13,859 nt of DNA from DASRTE01 sp035656095. Lineage in GTDB: Bacteria > Actinomycetota > Actinomycetes > Jiangellales > Jiangellaceae. The notes below the pieces were generated by a model. The model did not search any database and had not been told where the DNA came from. It saw only the letters and a program-made list of their open reading frames with translations. The number at the start of each line of letters is the position of its first letter. Within the stretch, counting starts at the first letter, position 1. Shown piece by piece: positions 1 through 5,638 of the stretch. The translations under genes were made by a program, and so were the position numbers. Where the stretch lies: the NCBI GenBank assembly GCA_035656095.1, contig DASRTE010000218.1, forward strand, positions 1 to 13,859, given 5' to 3'.

Positions 1-19
1 TGGGACCCGCGCCGCTCGG

Positions 20-703
20 TCAGCGGGTGCCGTAGGCGGCCAGGAAGACGCGGACCGCCTCGTCGGCGTAACGCTCGAGTTCGCTGGGCGTGAACTCGGC
101 GTCCATGCCGTGGAACATGGCCATGTTCAGCGGGATCGACAGGATCAGCCAGTTGAAGTGTTGTGCGGCCAGGAGGGGATCGTCGGCCCGCAGGAGCCCT
201 CGCCGGGCAAGCGCCTGGAACTGATCCGCGAGCGTGGCGTGGGCACGCTCAGGACCATTGGCGTACCAGGTACGGGCCAACTCCGGGAAGCGCTCGGCCT
301 CCGCGATGATGATGCGACGCAGCCGGATCAGGTGCGGTTGGGTGACGTCGGTGATGTGCCGGCGAGCGAAGTGCCGGAGATCTTTCTCGATATCCTCGCT
401 GTCGGCCAGGGCCGCGACCATGTCGTGGGTGAGCGCCTCGGCCGCGCTGATGTCGCCGGTGATAATGGCTGTGAACAGACGCTTCTTGTCAGTGAAGTGC
501 TTGTACACGGTCTGCTTGGACACCGCGGCCAGCGCAGCGACCTCGTCCATGCTGGCACCGTCGTATCCCTTGTGCAGGAACACCGTTCGGGCCGCTTCCA
601 TGATCGCTCGGTGTTTCCTGGCGGACCGGCCCGACTCAGCGAATCCGCCGCCGTCGCTCGGAGCCTGGCCCGACACGGCGTCCGCTGCCGACTCCTTCGT
701 CAC
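20..703 (-). CDS. TetR/AcrR family transcriptional regulator
   Basis: A 227-residue DNA-binding repressor of the TetR family. After a disordered, charged N-terminus of about 28 residues there is a TetR HTH at about residues 34-78 (GYDGASMDEVAALAAVSKQT followed by VYKHF). The C-terminal half carries an LRRIIIAEAERFPELARTW stretch (about 127-145) typical of AefR-like TetR ligand domains. The start is GTG at 703, chosen because an AGGAGG Shine-Dalgarno (plus-strand cctcct, 709-714) lies 5 nt upstream. It is transcribed away from the alpha/beta hydrolase gene at 794, and the shared 90-bp gap carries two operator-like boxes, so autoregulation and control of the hydrolase are the natural reading (inference). 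The ligand is unknown. The fold assignment is secure; the target is inferred from the arrangement. Confidence 0.93.
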   Translation of the reverse strand: MTKESAADAVSGQAPSDGGGFAESGRSARKHRAIMEAARTVFLHKGYDGASMDEVAALAAVSKQTVYKHFTDKKRLFTAIITGDISAAEALTHDMVAALADSEDIEKDLRHFARRHITDVTQPHLIRLRRIIIAEAERFPELARTWYANGPERAHATLADQFQALARRGLLRADDPLLAAQHFNWLILSIPLNMAMFHGMDAEFTPSELERYADEAVRVFLAAYGTR

Positions 704-737
704 GGGATCCTCCTGCTGCGAGTGCCTCAGCGATGGT

Positions 738-774
738 ACTAGACGGATCAGTTCTTAGTACTGTACCGTCTAGT
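738..774. promoter_or_regulatory. Tandem TetR-type operator boxes in the divergent promoter region
   Basis: Two related 15-bp boxes are visible: ACTAGACGGATCAGT (738-752) and ACTGTACCGTCTAGT (760-774). Each begins with ACT and ends with AGT; the second fits ACTnnACnGTnnAGT. They are inverted copies of one another, sharing the exact arms ACTAGACGG/CCGTCTAGT, and their centres are 22 bp apart, about two helical turns. The whole region 732-780 shows dyad symmetry about position 756, with 17 of 23 positions matching. This is what a TetR regulator binding as two dimers would need. Binding by the adjacent TetR protein is inferred. Confidence 0.7.
740..769 (+). promoter_or_regulatory. Candidate promoter of the alpha/beta hydrolase gene
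   Basis: TAGACG (740-745) and TACCGT (764-769) are 18 bp apart and would start transcription near 776, giving a short leader that includes the Shine-Dalgarno at 783-787. By dyad symmetry a similar pair reads on the minus strand for the TetR gene (TAGACG from 772-767, ATCCGT from 748-743). Both pairs overlap the operator boxes, so a bound repressor would occlude them. The -35 is imperfect, so confidence is moderate. Confidence 0.4.
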
Positions 775-793
775 TCTAGCCGAGGAGAAGTCA

Positions 794-1588
794 ATGAAGA
801 CCCAACACAACGCAATGTCGCGGGACGGAACCCCGATCGCCTTCGAGCGGCTCGGGGACGGCGAGGCGCTCATCCTGGTCGGTGGGGCGCTGCAGGGCCG
901 GGCCACCTACCACCCACTCGCCGAGGAGCTCTCGCGGCATCTGACCGTGGTCAACTACGACCGGCGCGGCCGCGGCGACAGCGGTGACACCGCGCCGTAC
1001 TCGGTCGAGCGCGAGATCGAGGACCTCCGCGCACTGATCGCCGCAGCCGGCGGAACGGCATCCGTGTACGGCCACTCTTCTGGCGCCGGCCTCGTCCTGC
1101 ACGCAGCAGCGCACGGACTGCCCCTCGACAAGATCGTGCTGCACGAACCGCCGTTCGGGTCCGGCAGCGAGGCGGAGCGGCAAGCGGAGCAGGAGGAGGC
1201 CGAGCAGATCTCGGCACTGTTGGCGCAGAACCGCCGTGTCGACGCCGTCACGCTCTACTTTGCCTCGATGGGGTTGCCGACCGAGGTCGTCCAGCACCTC
1301 GCCCACGATCCAGCGATGCTGGCGAACGCACCCACGATCCGCTACGACCCCTACGAGGTCATGAGCGAGCACAGCCGCGGCGGCATGACACCGGCCGAGC
1401 AGGCCAGCCGCGTCACCCTGCCCGCGCTCGTCCTGGCCGGCGGAGCGAGCCCGGAATGGATGATCGAGGCGAGCAGGCAGATCGCGGACGCGCTGCCAAA
1501 CGGGCGACTCCGCGTCCTGGAAGGCCACGACCACGTCGTACCGCCCGACGTTCTCGCACCGGTCCTCGCCGAGTTCATCACCGGCTGA
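794..1588 (+). CDS. Alpha/beta-fold hydrolase
   Basis: A 264-residue cytoplasmic alpha/beta hydrolase. Visible marks are the early LILVGGALQG oxyanion region (about 26-35), the NYDRRGRGDSGD turn (54-65), the nucleophile elbow G-H-S-S-G with Ser95 (93-97), and the late LEGHDHVVPP segment that supplies the catalytic His (245 or 247). The residue after the strand LPALVLAGG is Ala-Ser-Pro rather than the usual Asp, so the acid of the triad is either elsewhere or absent. There is no signal peptide. The ATG at 794 has AGGAG at 783-787, 6 nt upstream. It diverges from a TetR gene over operator boxes, which suggests induction by its substrate or a related compound (inference). The fold does not allow a substrate to be named; esterase, lactonase or dehalogenase-type activities are all possible. 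Confidence 0.9.
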   Translation: MKTQHNAMSRDGTPIAFERLGDGEALILVGGALQGRATYHPLAEELSRHLTVVNYDRRGRGDSGDTAPYSVEREIEDLRALIAAAGGTASVYGHSSGAGLVLHAAAHGLPLDKIVLHEPPFGSGSEAERQAEQEEAEQISALLAQNRRVDAVTLYFASMGLPTEVVQHLAHDPAMLANAPTIRYDPYEVMSEHSRGGMTPAEQASRVTLPALVLAGGASPEWMIEASRQIADALPNGRLRVLEGHDHVVPPDVLAPVLAEFITG

Positions 1589-1599
1589 CGCCGGGTCCG

Positions 1600-1655
1600 C
1601 GTGATCGTTGAACCGCTGCTGGGGTTCGAGGCCCGACAACGGTTCAACGATCACG
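1600..1655. repeat. Perfect 16-bp inverted repeat with 24-nt loop
   Basis: CGTGATCGTTGAACCG (1600-1615) is matched exactly by CGGTTCAACGATCACG (1640-1655). The loop (1616-1639) contains a further GGG/CCC pairing. It begins 11 nt after the hydrolase stop. There is no T-run on either strand, so it is not a classic intrinsic terminator, although actinobacterial terminators often lack one. It could equally be a dispersed palindromic (REP-like) element; copy number elsewhere in the genome would separate the two. Confidence 0.75.
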
Positions 1656-1723
1656 AGGTGTCGGCACCGCGTGCCCGCCGGCAGAGGCAGCTGCCCGGCG
1701 CCGCGCCGGTGGTCCGCGCAGGT

Positions 1724-1752
1724 TTGCCACAGAGCCCGCTGAGGGACAGAAT
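1724..1752 (+). promoter_or_regulatory. Candidate sigma-70-type promoter for the micropeptide gene
   Basis: TTGCCA (1724-1729) and CAGAAT (1747-1752) are separated by exactly 17 bp. Transcription would start near 1759, leaving a leader of about 28 nt that includes the AGGAGG at 1777-1782. Five of six bases match the -35 consensus and four of six the -10. Confidence 0.5.
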
Positions 1753-1786
1753 CACCGGGACTGTCGTCAACTCATCAGGAGGCCCG

Positions 1787-1858
1787 GTGAACACCCGCAC
1801 GATCGCCATTCTGGCGCTCATCATCGCCGTGATCGTCATCCTCATCCTCGTTCTCTGA
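1787..1858 (+). CDS. 23-residue hydrophobic single-pass membrane micropeptide
   Basis: A short reading frame that starts with GTG and ends with TGA, encoding 23 residues. After a polar N-terminus (MNTRT) the rest is almost wholly Ile, Leu, Val and Ala (IAILALIIAVIVILILVL), long enough to span the membrane once. A full AGGAGG Shine-Dalgarno (1777-1782) sits 4 nt upstream, and a well-spaced promoter lies at 1724-1752. The frame continues upstream without a stop, but that part is arginine-rich non-coding-like sequence, and only the GTG has a ribosome site. A hairpin follows at 1919-1958. I do not recognise a function; small hydrophobic peptides of this kind can be membrane-protein regulators, subunits or toxins. 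No antitoxin-like partner is evident. Coding status is inferred from the signals, not from homology. Confidence 0.6.
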   Translation: MNTRTIAILALIIAVIVILILVL

Positions 1859-1918
1859 CGGTTCCGACCGGCGGGTGACGGGCGCCGCCCAGCGCCGCCC
1901 GCTCTCCGGCAGCAAGCA

Positions 1919-1958
1919 TTCGGGACGGTGCCAGGCTCTCGCCGGGCACCGTCCCGAA
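1919..1958. terminator. 14-bp hairpin after the micropeptide, probable terminator
   Basis: TTCGGGACGGTGCC (1919-1932) pairs perfectly with GGCACCGTCCCGAA (1945-1958) across a 12-nt loop. It lies 60 nt after the micropeptide stop and before the next gene on the same strand. The stem is GC-rich and strong, but no U-tract follows on either strand. Confidence 0.55.
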
Positions 1959-2049
1959 ATTCGTCCGCCCTGCGGAAACCCTTTACCAGTCCGCCGTATA
2001 CGGGTCGTAGGGTTTGCGCCGGTAGCGACAACCGCAGGAGACGCCGCAC

Positions 2050-2457
2050 ATGGAGTTGGTCCGCAAGTTCCCCAAGGGGCACGCCATACCGCCGCCCAAG
2101 GTGCCGTGGTACGAGGCAACGGTGGCCTATTTGCTGCTGATCCCGGCCGCGATCACCTGGTTCCTCACCATCCCGCTGATCGTGAGCTACTGGGCCTGCG
2201 CCGGGGCCGACGGGTTCTGTTCCGATGCCGACCTGCTCCAGTCGAGCACAGGCTCTTATACCGGCATCGTCGCCGTCTCCGCGCTTTCCATGATCATCGC
2301 GCTGTCCTGCGCCATCGCCGTGCAACTGACTGTGCGCAAGCTGCACTTCGTCCTGGTGTGGGGGCTCGCGATCGGCTGCCTGGTGGCGAGCGTCTACGCC
2401 TACGCCGTCATGTCCGGGCTCGCCCGCACACCGTGGGGCCACCTGATCCCGCTGTAG
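2050..2457 (+). CDS. Hypothetical three-TM membrane protein
   Basis: A 135-residue protein that I do not recognise. A short basic, proline-containing N-terminus (KFPKGHAIPPPKVPWYE) precedes three predicted membrane helices at about residues 23-48, 71-94 and 98-121. The first loop holds two cysteines (YWACAGADGFCSDAD; Cys50, Cys57) that could form a disulfide if it is extracytoplasmic. The N-in orientation is suggested by the basic N-terminus. The ATG at 2050 is supported by AGGAGA at 2036-2041, 8 nt upstream. It is convergent with the KTSC gene, leaving 12 bp between stops, and has no obvious operon partner. The coding call is firm given the ribosome site and the coherent hydrophobicity pattern; function is unknown. 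Confidence 0.85.
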   Translation: MELVRKFPKGHAIPPPKVPWYEATVAYLLLIPAAITWFLTIPLIVSYWACAGADGFCSDADLLQSSTGSYTGIVAVSALSMIIALSCAIAVQLTVRKLHFVLVWGLAIGCLVASVYAYAVMSGLARTPWGHLIPL

Positions 2458-2469
2458 CCGGCGCAGCGG

Positions 2470-2679
2470 TCAGACGTGCTCGTACCGGTACCGGGGTTTG
2501 ATCCACTCGTTGAGATAGGTGCCTGGGCTCTCGGCCTCGAGCAGGTCGTCCGCGTCGGACGGGTCCACGTCGAAGTACCGGTAGAGCTCGCCCGAACGGA
2601 ACTTGATCTCGAGGGTCGCGGTTGGCGCGTCGTAACCGATGGACGCGATCGCCGACGACGACACATGATGCCGCTTCAC
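2470..2679 (-). CDS. KTSC domain-containing protein
   Basis: A 69-residue protein made almost entirely of a KTSC domain. The family pattern is visible: V-SSSAIASIGYD at the start, then TLEIKFRSGELYRYFDVDP, and a C-terminal SPGTYLNEWIKPRYRYE. This domain also occurs at the C-terminus of some lysyl-tRNA synthetases; its role as a free-standing protein is not established. The start is GTG at 2679. A GAGG that overlaps the ychF stop codon lies 8 nt upstream, and only 10 nt separate the genes, so it is almost certainly cotranscribed with, and probably translationally coupled to, ychF. No cofactor or catalytic residues can be named. Confidence 0.88.
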   Translation of the reverse strand: MKRHHVSSSAIASIGYDAPTATLEIKFRSGELYRYFDVDPSDADDLLEAESPGTYLNEWIKPRYRYEHV

Positions 2680-2689
2680 AGCATCAGCC

Positions 2690-3766
2690 TCACACGTTGA
2701 AGCGGAAGTCGACCACGTCGCCGTCGGCCATGACGTAGTCCTTGCCCTCGACGCGGACCTGACCCCTCGCCTTGGCTTCGGCCATGGATCCGGCGGCGAC
2801 GAGCGCGTCGTACGACACGACCTCGGCCTTGATGAACCCGCGCTGGAAGTCGGTGTGGATGACGCCCGCAGCCTCCGGTGCGGTCGCGCCCTTCCGGATC
2901 GTCCATGCGCGGGCCTCCTTGGGGCCCGCGGTCAGGAACGTCTGCAGGCCCAGCGTGTCGAAGCCGACCCTGGCCAGCATGTCGAGGCCCGACTCCTCCT
3001 GCCCCGTCGACTGCAGCAGCTCCAGGGCTTCGTCGTGCTCGAGCTCGGCCAGCTCCGCCTCGGTCTTCGCGTCGAGAAAGATTGCCTCGGCGGGCGCGAC
3101 CAGTGCCCGCAGTTCCTCCTTGAGTGCGTCATCGGCCAGCTCCTCGTCGTCCATGTTGAACACGTAGAGGAACGGCTTCGCCGTCAGCAGGTGCAGCTCG
3201 TGCAGGGGCTGCGGATCAAGGGAGGCGGCGTACACCGTCCGGCCCTCGTCGAGCACCGCCCGCGCCTCGGCGACGGCGGCGACCTCGGCGGACTTGTGCT
3301 TCTGGAGCTTCGCCTCGCGCTCCAGCCGGGGCAGGACCCGGTCGATGGTCTGCAGGTCGGCGAGGATCAGCTCGGTGTGGATCGTCTCGATGTCGTCCTT
3401 GGGAGCCACCCGGCCGTCCACGTGTACGACATCGGGGTCGGTGAACACGCGGATGACCTGGCAGATCGCATCGGCCTCGCGGATGTTCGCGAGGAACTTG
3501 TTGCCCAGGCCCTGGCCTTCGGACGCGCCCTTCACGATCCCGGCGATGTCGACGAAGCTCACCGTGGCCGGCATCTGGCGAGCGGAGTCGAAGATCTGCG
3601 CCAGGACCGCCAGCCGCGGGTCGGGGACACCGACGACGCCGATGTTCTGATCGATGGTCGCGAACGGGTAGTTGGCCGCCACGACGTCGTTCTTGGTGAG
3701 CGCGTTGAACAGAGTGGACTTGCCCACGTTGGGCAGCCCGACGATGCCGAGGGTGAGCGAGGACAT
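2690..3766 (-). CDS. ychF: Redox-regulated ATPase YchF (OLA1 family)
   Basis: A 358-residue, full-length member of the Obg-related YchF family of cytoplasmic P-loop NTPases. The family prefers ATP over GTP and is linked to ribosome function and stress responses. Visible motifs are G1 GLPNVGKST (10-18), the switch region NYPFATIDQN, G3 DIAG in SFVDIAGIVKGASEGQGLGN (70-89), and NMDDEE (204-209) in place of the NKxD guanine-specificity motif, which fits relaxed nucleotide choice. A helical insertion occupies the middle (about 125-195). The C-terminal TGS domain (about 275-358) ends in the family-typical VVDFRFNV. The ATG at 3766 is the only sensible start. The nearest -10 box is TAGACT (plus-strand 3776-3781), 9 nt upstream, with no Shine-Dalgarno. 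It heads a two-gene unit with the KTSC gene. Confidence 0.98.
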   Translation of the reverse strand: MSSLTLGIVGLPNVGKSTLFNALTKNDVVAANYPFATIDQNIGVVGVPDPRLAVLAQIFDSARQMPATVSFVDIAGIVKGASEGQGLGNKFLANIREADAICQVIRVFTDPDVVHVDGRVAPKDDIETIHTELILADLQTIDRVLPRLEREAKLQKHKSAEVAAVAEARAVLDEGRTVYAASLDPQPLHELHLLTAKPFLYVFNMDDEELADDALKEELRALVAPAEAIFLDAKTEAELAELEHDEALELLQSTGQEESGLDMLARVGFDTLGLQTFLTAGPKEARAWTIRKGATAPEAAGVIHTDFQRGFIKAEVVSYDALVAAGSMAEAKARGQVRVEGKDYVMADGDVVDFRFNV

Positions 3767-3775
3767 GGTCCGAGG

Positions 3776-3781
3776 AGTCTA
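3776..3781 (-). promoter_or_regulatory. TANNNT -10 box upstream of ychF
   Basis: TAGACT on the minus strand ends 9 nt before the ychF ATG. Transcription would start at or within a few bases of the start codon, giving a leaderless or nearly leaderless mRNA. No convincing -35 is seen. Confidence 0.35.
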
Positions 3782-3819
3782 TGAGGCACGCCGTTGATCA
3801 TCGCGTCGCCGTACGCGGC

Positions 3820-4911
3820 TCAACTGAGTGGAAACGGCGGTTGCCACCACGGCGGGGTGGACTGCAGCTCGATCCGGTCTACCCACTTCACCCACCAGAA
3901 GCCCCTCCTGCCGGGGGCGACCAGGCGCAGCGGGAACCCGTGACCGGCACGCAGTGGCTCCCGGCCCGCGGTCGGGGCGAGGAGCAGCCGGTCGATCTCG
4001 TCGACCGGGAAGCGGATCTCGTAGCCGGTGACCGAGTGGACGAGCAGACTCTGGGCCGAACCGAGATCGCGCAACAGCGCGGAGACGGGAGCACCGGTCC
4101 AATCCTGCTCCGAGTACCAGCCCGATGTGCAGTCCAGCACCGCGCGCAGCGAGGTGTCGAACGCCGACAGGTCGGACAGCGTCAGCTCGTGCCGTCCGTC
4201 GCCGTCCACGACCGACAGTCGCCAGCGGTTCGGATCGACATCGGGTATCGAGTCGTTCAGCCAGATTGTGCGCGGCATCGCGGCCGGGTCGAACGAAGCG
4301 ACTTCGTAGGAACCGGTGAATCGACGCTCGATGCCCGGCAGCCCGATCAGCCGTACCGCTGACGACGTGGCGACGTAGAGGCCGGCCGCCGCTGCACCGA
4401 TCAACCCGGTCCTCAAGACGAGACGGCGAGAAAGGTCCGCCCTCCGGGGGCGCTTCTGCCGCGCCGTGATGTGCCACAACGCCAGCGGAACCAGGATCAG
4501 CGCGGCGGCCACGTGGATCCACATGCCACGGACGCCGCCGATCGATCGGACCAGCCCGGTCGTGTAGCCGAGGCCGGTCAGCAATGCCGTCACCACGAGC
4601 GTCGAGAGGAGCAGGGACGCCCAGCGACTCTTCCTCGCCCGCCGCAGGCCGCGCCTGACCACCCTCCCCTTCCAGGGGATGAGCAGGATCACCATCGTCG
4701 CGGCGACGCCGTGGCCGACGACGACCCACCGGCCGTGCGCCGACCCGTTGGCGACCGCGCCGATGCCGGTGGCGAACGCGCACAGCAGCGCCAGCAGGAG
4801 GGTCAGGTTCGTGATCCGCGCGGACGGTGCCCGGACGATCGAGGTGACCAGGCCCGTGCTGCCCCTGCCTGGCGTCGCAGGCGGGACGCGCCGATCCTGA
4901 GACAGCGCCAT
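3820..4911 (-). CDS. Membrane-bound molybdopterin-dependent oxidoreductase with internal Tat motif
   Basis: A 363-residue fusion of a membrane domain and a sulfite-oxidase-fold molybdopterin domain. Four TM helices lie at about 33-54, 62-80, 97-119 and 128-147. His67, His133 and His147 fall in or near helices, and the 14-residue spacing of the last two resembles haem b ligation in ferric-reductase-like proteins. A basic stretch then carries the twin-arginine motif SRRLVL (161-166) directly before a fifth hydrophobic segment (about 165-187). The molybdopterin domain (about 195-363) has the likely Mo-ligating Cys261 in LDCTSGWYSEQDWTGAPV and the HGFPLRLVAPGRRGFWWVKW signature (324-343). This layout matches the actinobacterial molybdoenzymes described as dual Sec/Tat substrates. 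The ATG at 4911 has no Shine-Dalgarno; TATAAC lies 7 nt upstream. Electron flow between haem and Mo is inferred; the substrate is unknown. Confidence 0.92.
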   Translation of the reverse strand: MALSQDRRVPPATPGRGSTGLVTSIVRAPSARITNLTLLLALLCAFATGIGAVANGSAHGRWVVVGHGVAATMVILLIPWKGRVVRRGLRRARKSRWASLLLSTLVVTALLTGLGYTTGLVRSIGGVRGMWIHVAAALILVPLALWHITARQKRPRRADLSRRLVLRTGLIGAAAAGLYVATSSAVRLIGLPGIERRFTGSYEVASFDPAAMPRTIWLNDSIPDVDPNRWRLSVVDGDGRHELTLSDLSAFDTSLRAVLDCTSGWYSEQDWTGAPVSALLRDLGSAQSLLVHSVTGYEIRFPVDEIDRLLLAPTAGREPLRAGHGFPLRLVAPGRRGFWWVKWVDRIELQSTPPWWQPPFPLS

Positions 4912-4937
4912 AACTGCCGTTATAGGCTACGTTATAG
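4910..4937. promoter_or_regulatory. Candidate operator: ATAAC/GTTAT half-sites between the divergent genes
   Basis: ATAAC (4910-4914) and GTTAT (4919-4923) form a 14-bp palindrome with a 4-bp centre. A third half-site, GTTAT (4931-4935), repeats the second one in the same orientation as part of the direct repeat CGTTATAG (4918-4925 and 4930-4937, 12 bp apart). All lie on the -10 boxes and start codons of both genes. Binding by the adjacent TetR protein is inferred. Confidence 0.45.
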
Positions 4938-4947
4938 ATCATGGCAA
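4919..4947 (-). promoter_or_regulatory. Leaderless-type promoter of the molybdopterin oxidoreductase
   Basis: On the minus strand TTGCCA (from 4947-4942) and TATAAC (from 4924-4919) are separated by exactly 17 bp, and the ATG follows 7 nt after the -10. Transcription would begin at or next to the A of ATG (4911). The -35 lies inside the first codons of the divergent TetR gene. Confidence 0.65.
4928..4933 (+). promoter_or_regulatory. TANNNT -10 box of the TetR/WHG gene
   Basis: TACGTT ends 7 nt before the ATG at 4941, and no Shine-Dalgarno precedes that ATG. An alternative -10, TATAGG (4921-4926), would give a leader of only about 8 nt. Either way the message is leaderless or nearly so. The -35 is weak. 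Confidence 0.4.
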
Positions 4948-5588
4948 GGGCCGTTAGCGATCCGTTAGGCGACCAGGGTCTCCGCGAGAGGCTCGTGTCG
5001 GCGGGCCTCGACGCCCTCAACGACGACGGTCCGGTCGAGCTGACCGTGCGACGGGTCGCCGAACTCGCCGGTTCGTCCACCATGGGCATCTACACCCAGT
5101 TCGGCGGCCGGTCCGGAATGCTGGAGGCGATCTACCGGCGGGGGTTCGAGCTGCTCCGCGCCGGCCTCGTCACCGCGGGCGACGACCTGACCGGTCCGGC
5201 CGCGCACGACGTCGTCGAGCGGATCGTCGCCATCGCGCTGGCGTACCGGCGGTTCGCGCTCGACAACCCGGCGCTGTACGCCTTCATGTTCGAGCGACCA
5301 CTGCCCGGCTTCGACCCGTCGCCGCAGCTGCGGGCCGAGGCGCTCGGCATGACGTTCACACTCCTCACCGACGAGGTGCACCGAGCGCAGGCGGCCGGCC
5401 TGGTGGACGGCGACGACCCGGTGCGCCCGGCGTACCTGCTGTGGACGGCAATGCATGGCATCACGAGCATCGAGCTCACCCATGCAGCGCGCAGCCCGCT
5501 GCAGGGCTGGTTCCTCGACTCGCCCGACGCCGGCGAGCGGGTATACGTCGAGGGAGTACGCGCGTTGCTGGCCGGCCTGGGCGCGTGA
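4941..5588 (+). CDS. TetR/AcrR family regulator with WHG-type C-terminal domain
   Basis: A 215-residue TetR-family DNA-binding protein. The N-terminal HTH lies at about residues 12-60 (VELTVRRVAELAGSSTMGIY, then the TQFGGRSGMLEAIY turn). The C-terminal ligand domain contains LLWTAMHGITSIEL (166-179), the Trp...His-Gly signature of WHG-type TetR C-termini. It diverges from the molybdopterin oxidoreductase over 29 bp, where ATAAC/GTTAT repeats cover both promoters, so it probably represses that gene and itself (inference). The ATG at 4941 places the HTH at the usual distance from the N-terminus. No ribosome site precedes it, but a TACGTT box does, 7 nt upstream. The inducer is unknown. Confidence 0.93.
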   Translation: MARAVSDPLGDQGLRERLVSAGLDALNDDGPVELTVRRVAELAGSSTMGIYTQFGGRSGMLEAIYRRGFELLRAGLVTAGDDLTGPAAHDVVERIVAIALAYRRFALDNPALYAFMFERPLPGFDPSPQLRAEALGMTFTLLTDEVHRAQAAGLVDGDDPVRPAYLLWTAMHGITSIELTHAARSPLQGWFLDSPDAGERVYVEGVRALLAGLGA

Positions 5589-5638
5589 CGCCGTCGCGCC
5601 TCCCCGCCGATGTCCGGGGTACCCGTCACAGTGGGGTC

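Noticed and set aside
1616..1639. GGGGTTCGAGGCCC in the palindrome loop resembling a tRNA T-arm
   Set aside because: No acceptor, D or anticodon arm surrounds it; GGTTCGA alone is not a tRNA.
791..1654. Long minus-strand open frame (287 codons) opposite the hydrolase
   Set aside because: It is antisense to a well-supported gene, has no ribosome site or family features, and is an artefact of GC-rich codon bias.
2855..3784. 309-codon plus-strand frame opposite ychF
   Set aside because: It is shadow coding antisense to a canonical YchF, with no recognisable domain.
3779..5089. 436-codon minus-strand frame over the oxidoreductase and the divergent promoter
   Set aside because: It is arginine- and proline-rich shadow in another frame; the real gene there has clear TM and molybdopterin features.
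5441..5638. N-terminal extension of RmuC by 66 residues
   Set aside because: It overlaps the TetR gene, is Arg-rich without conserved features, and the membrane anchor starts at 5639.
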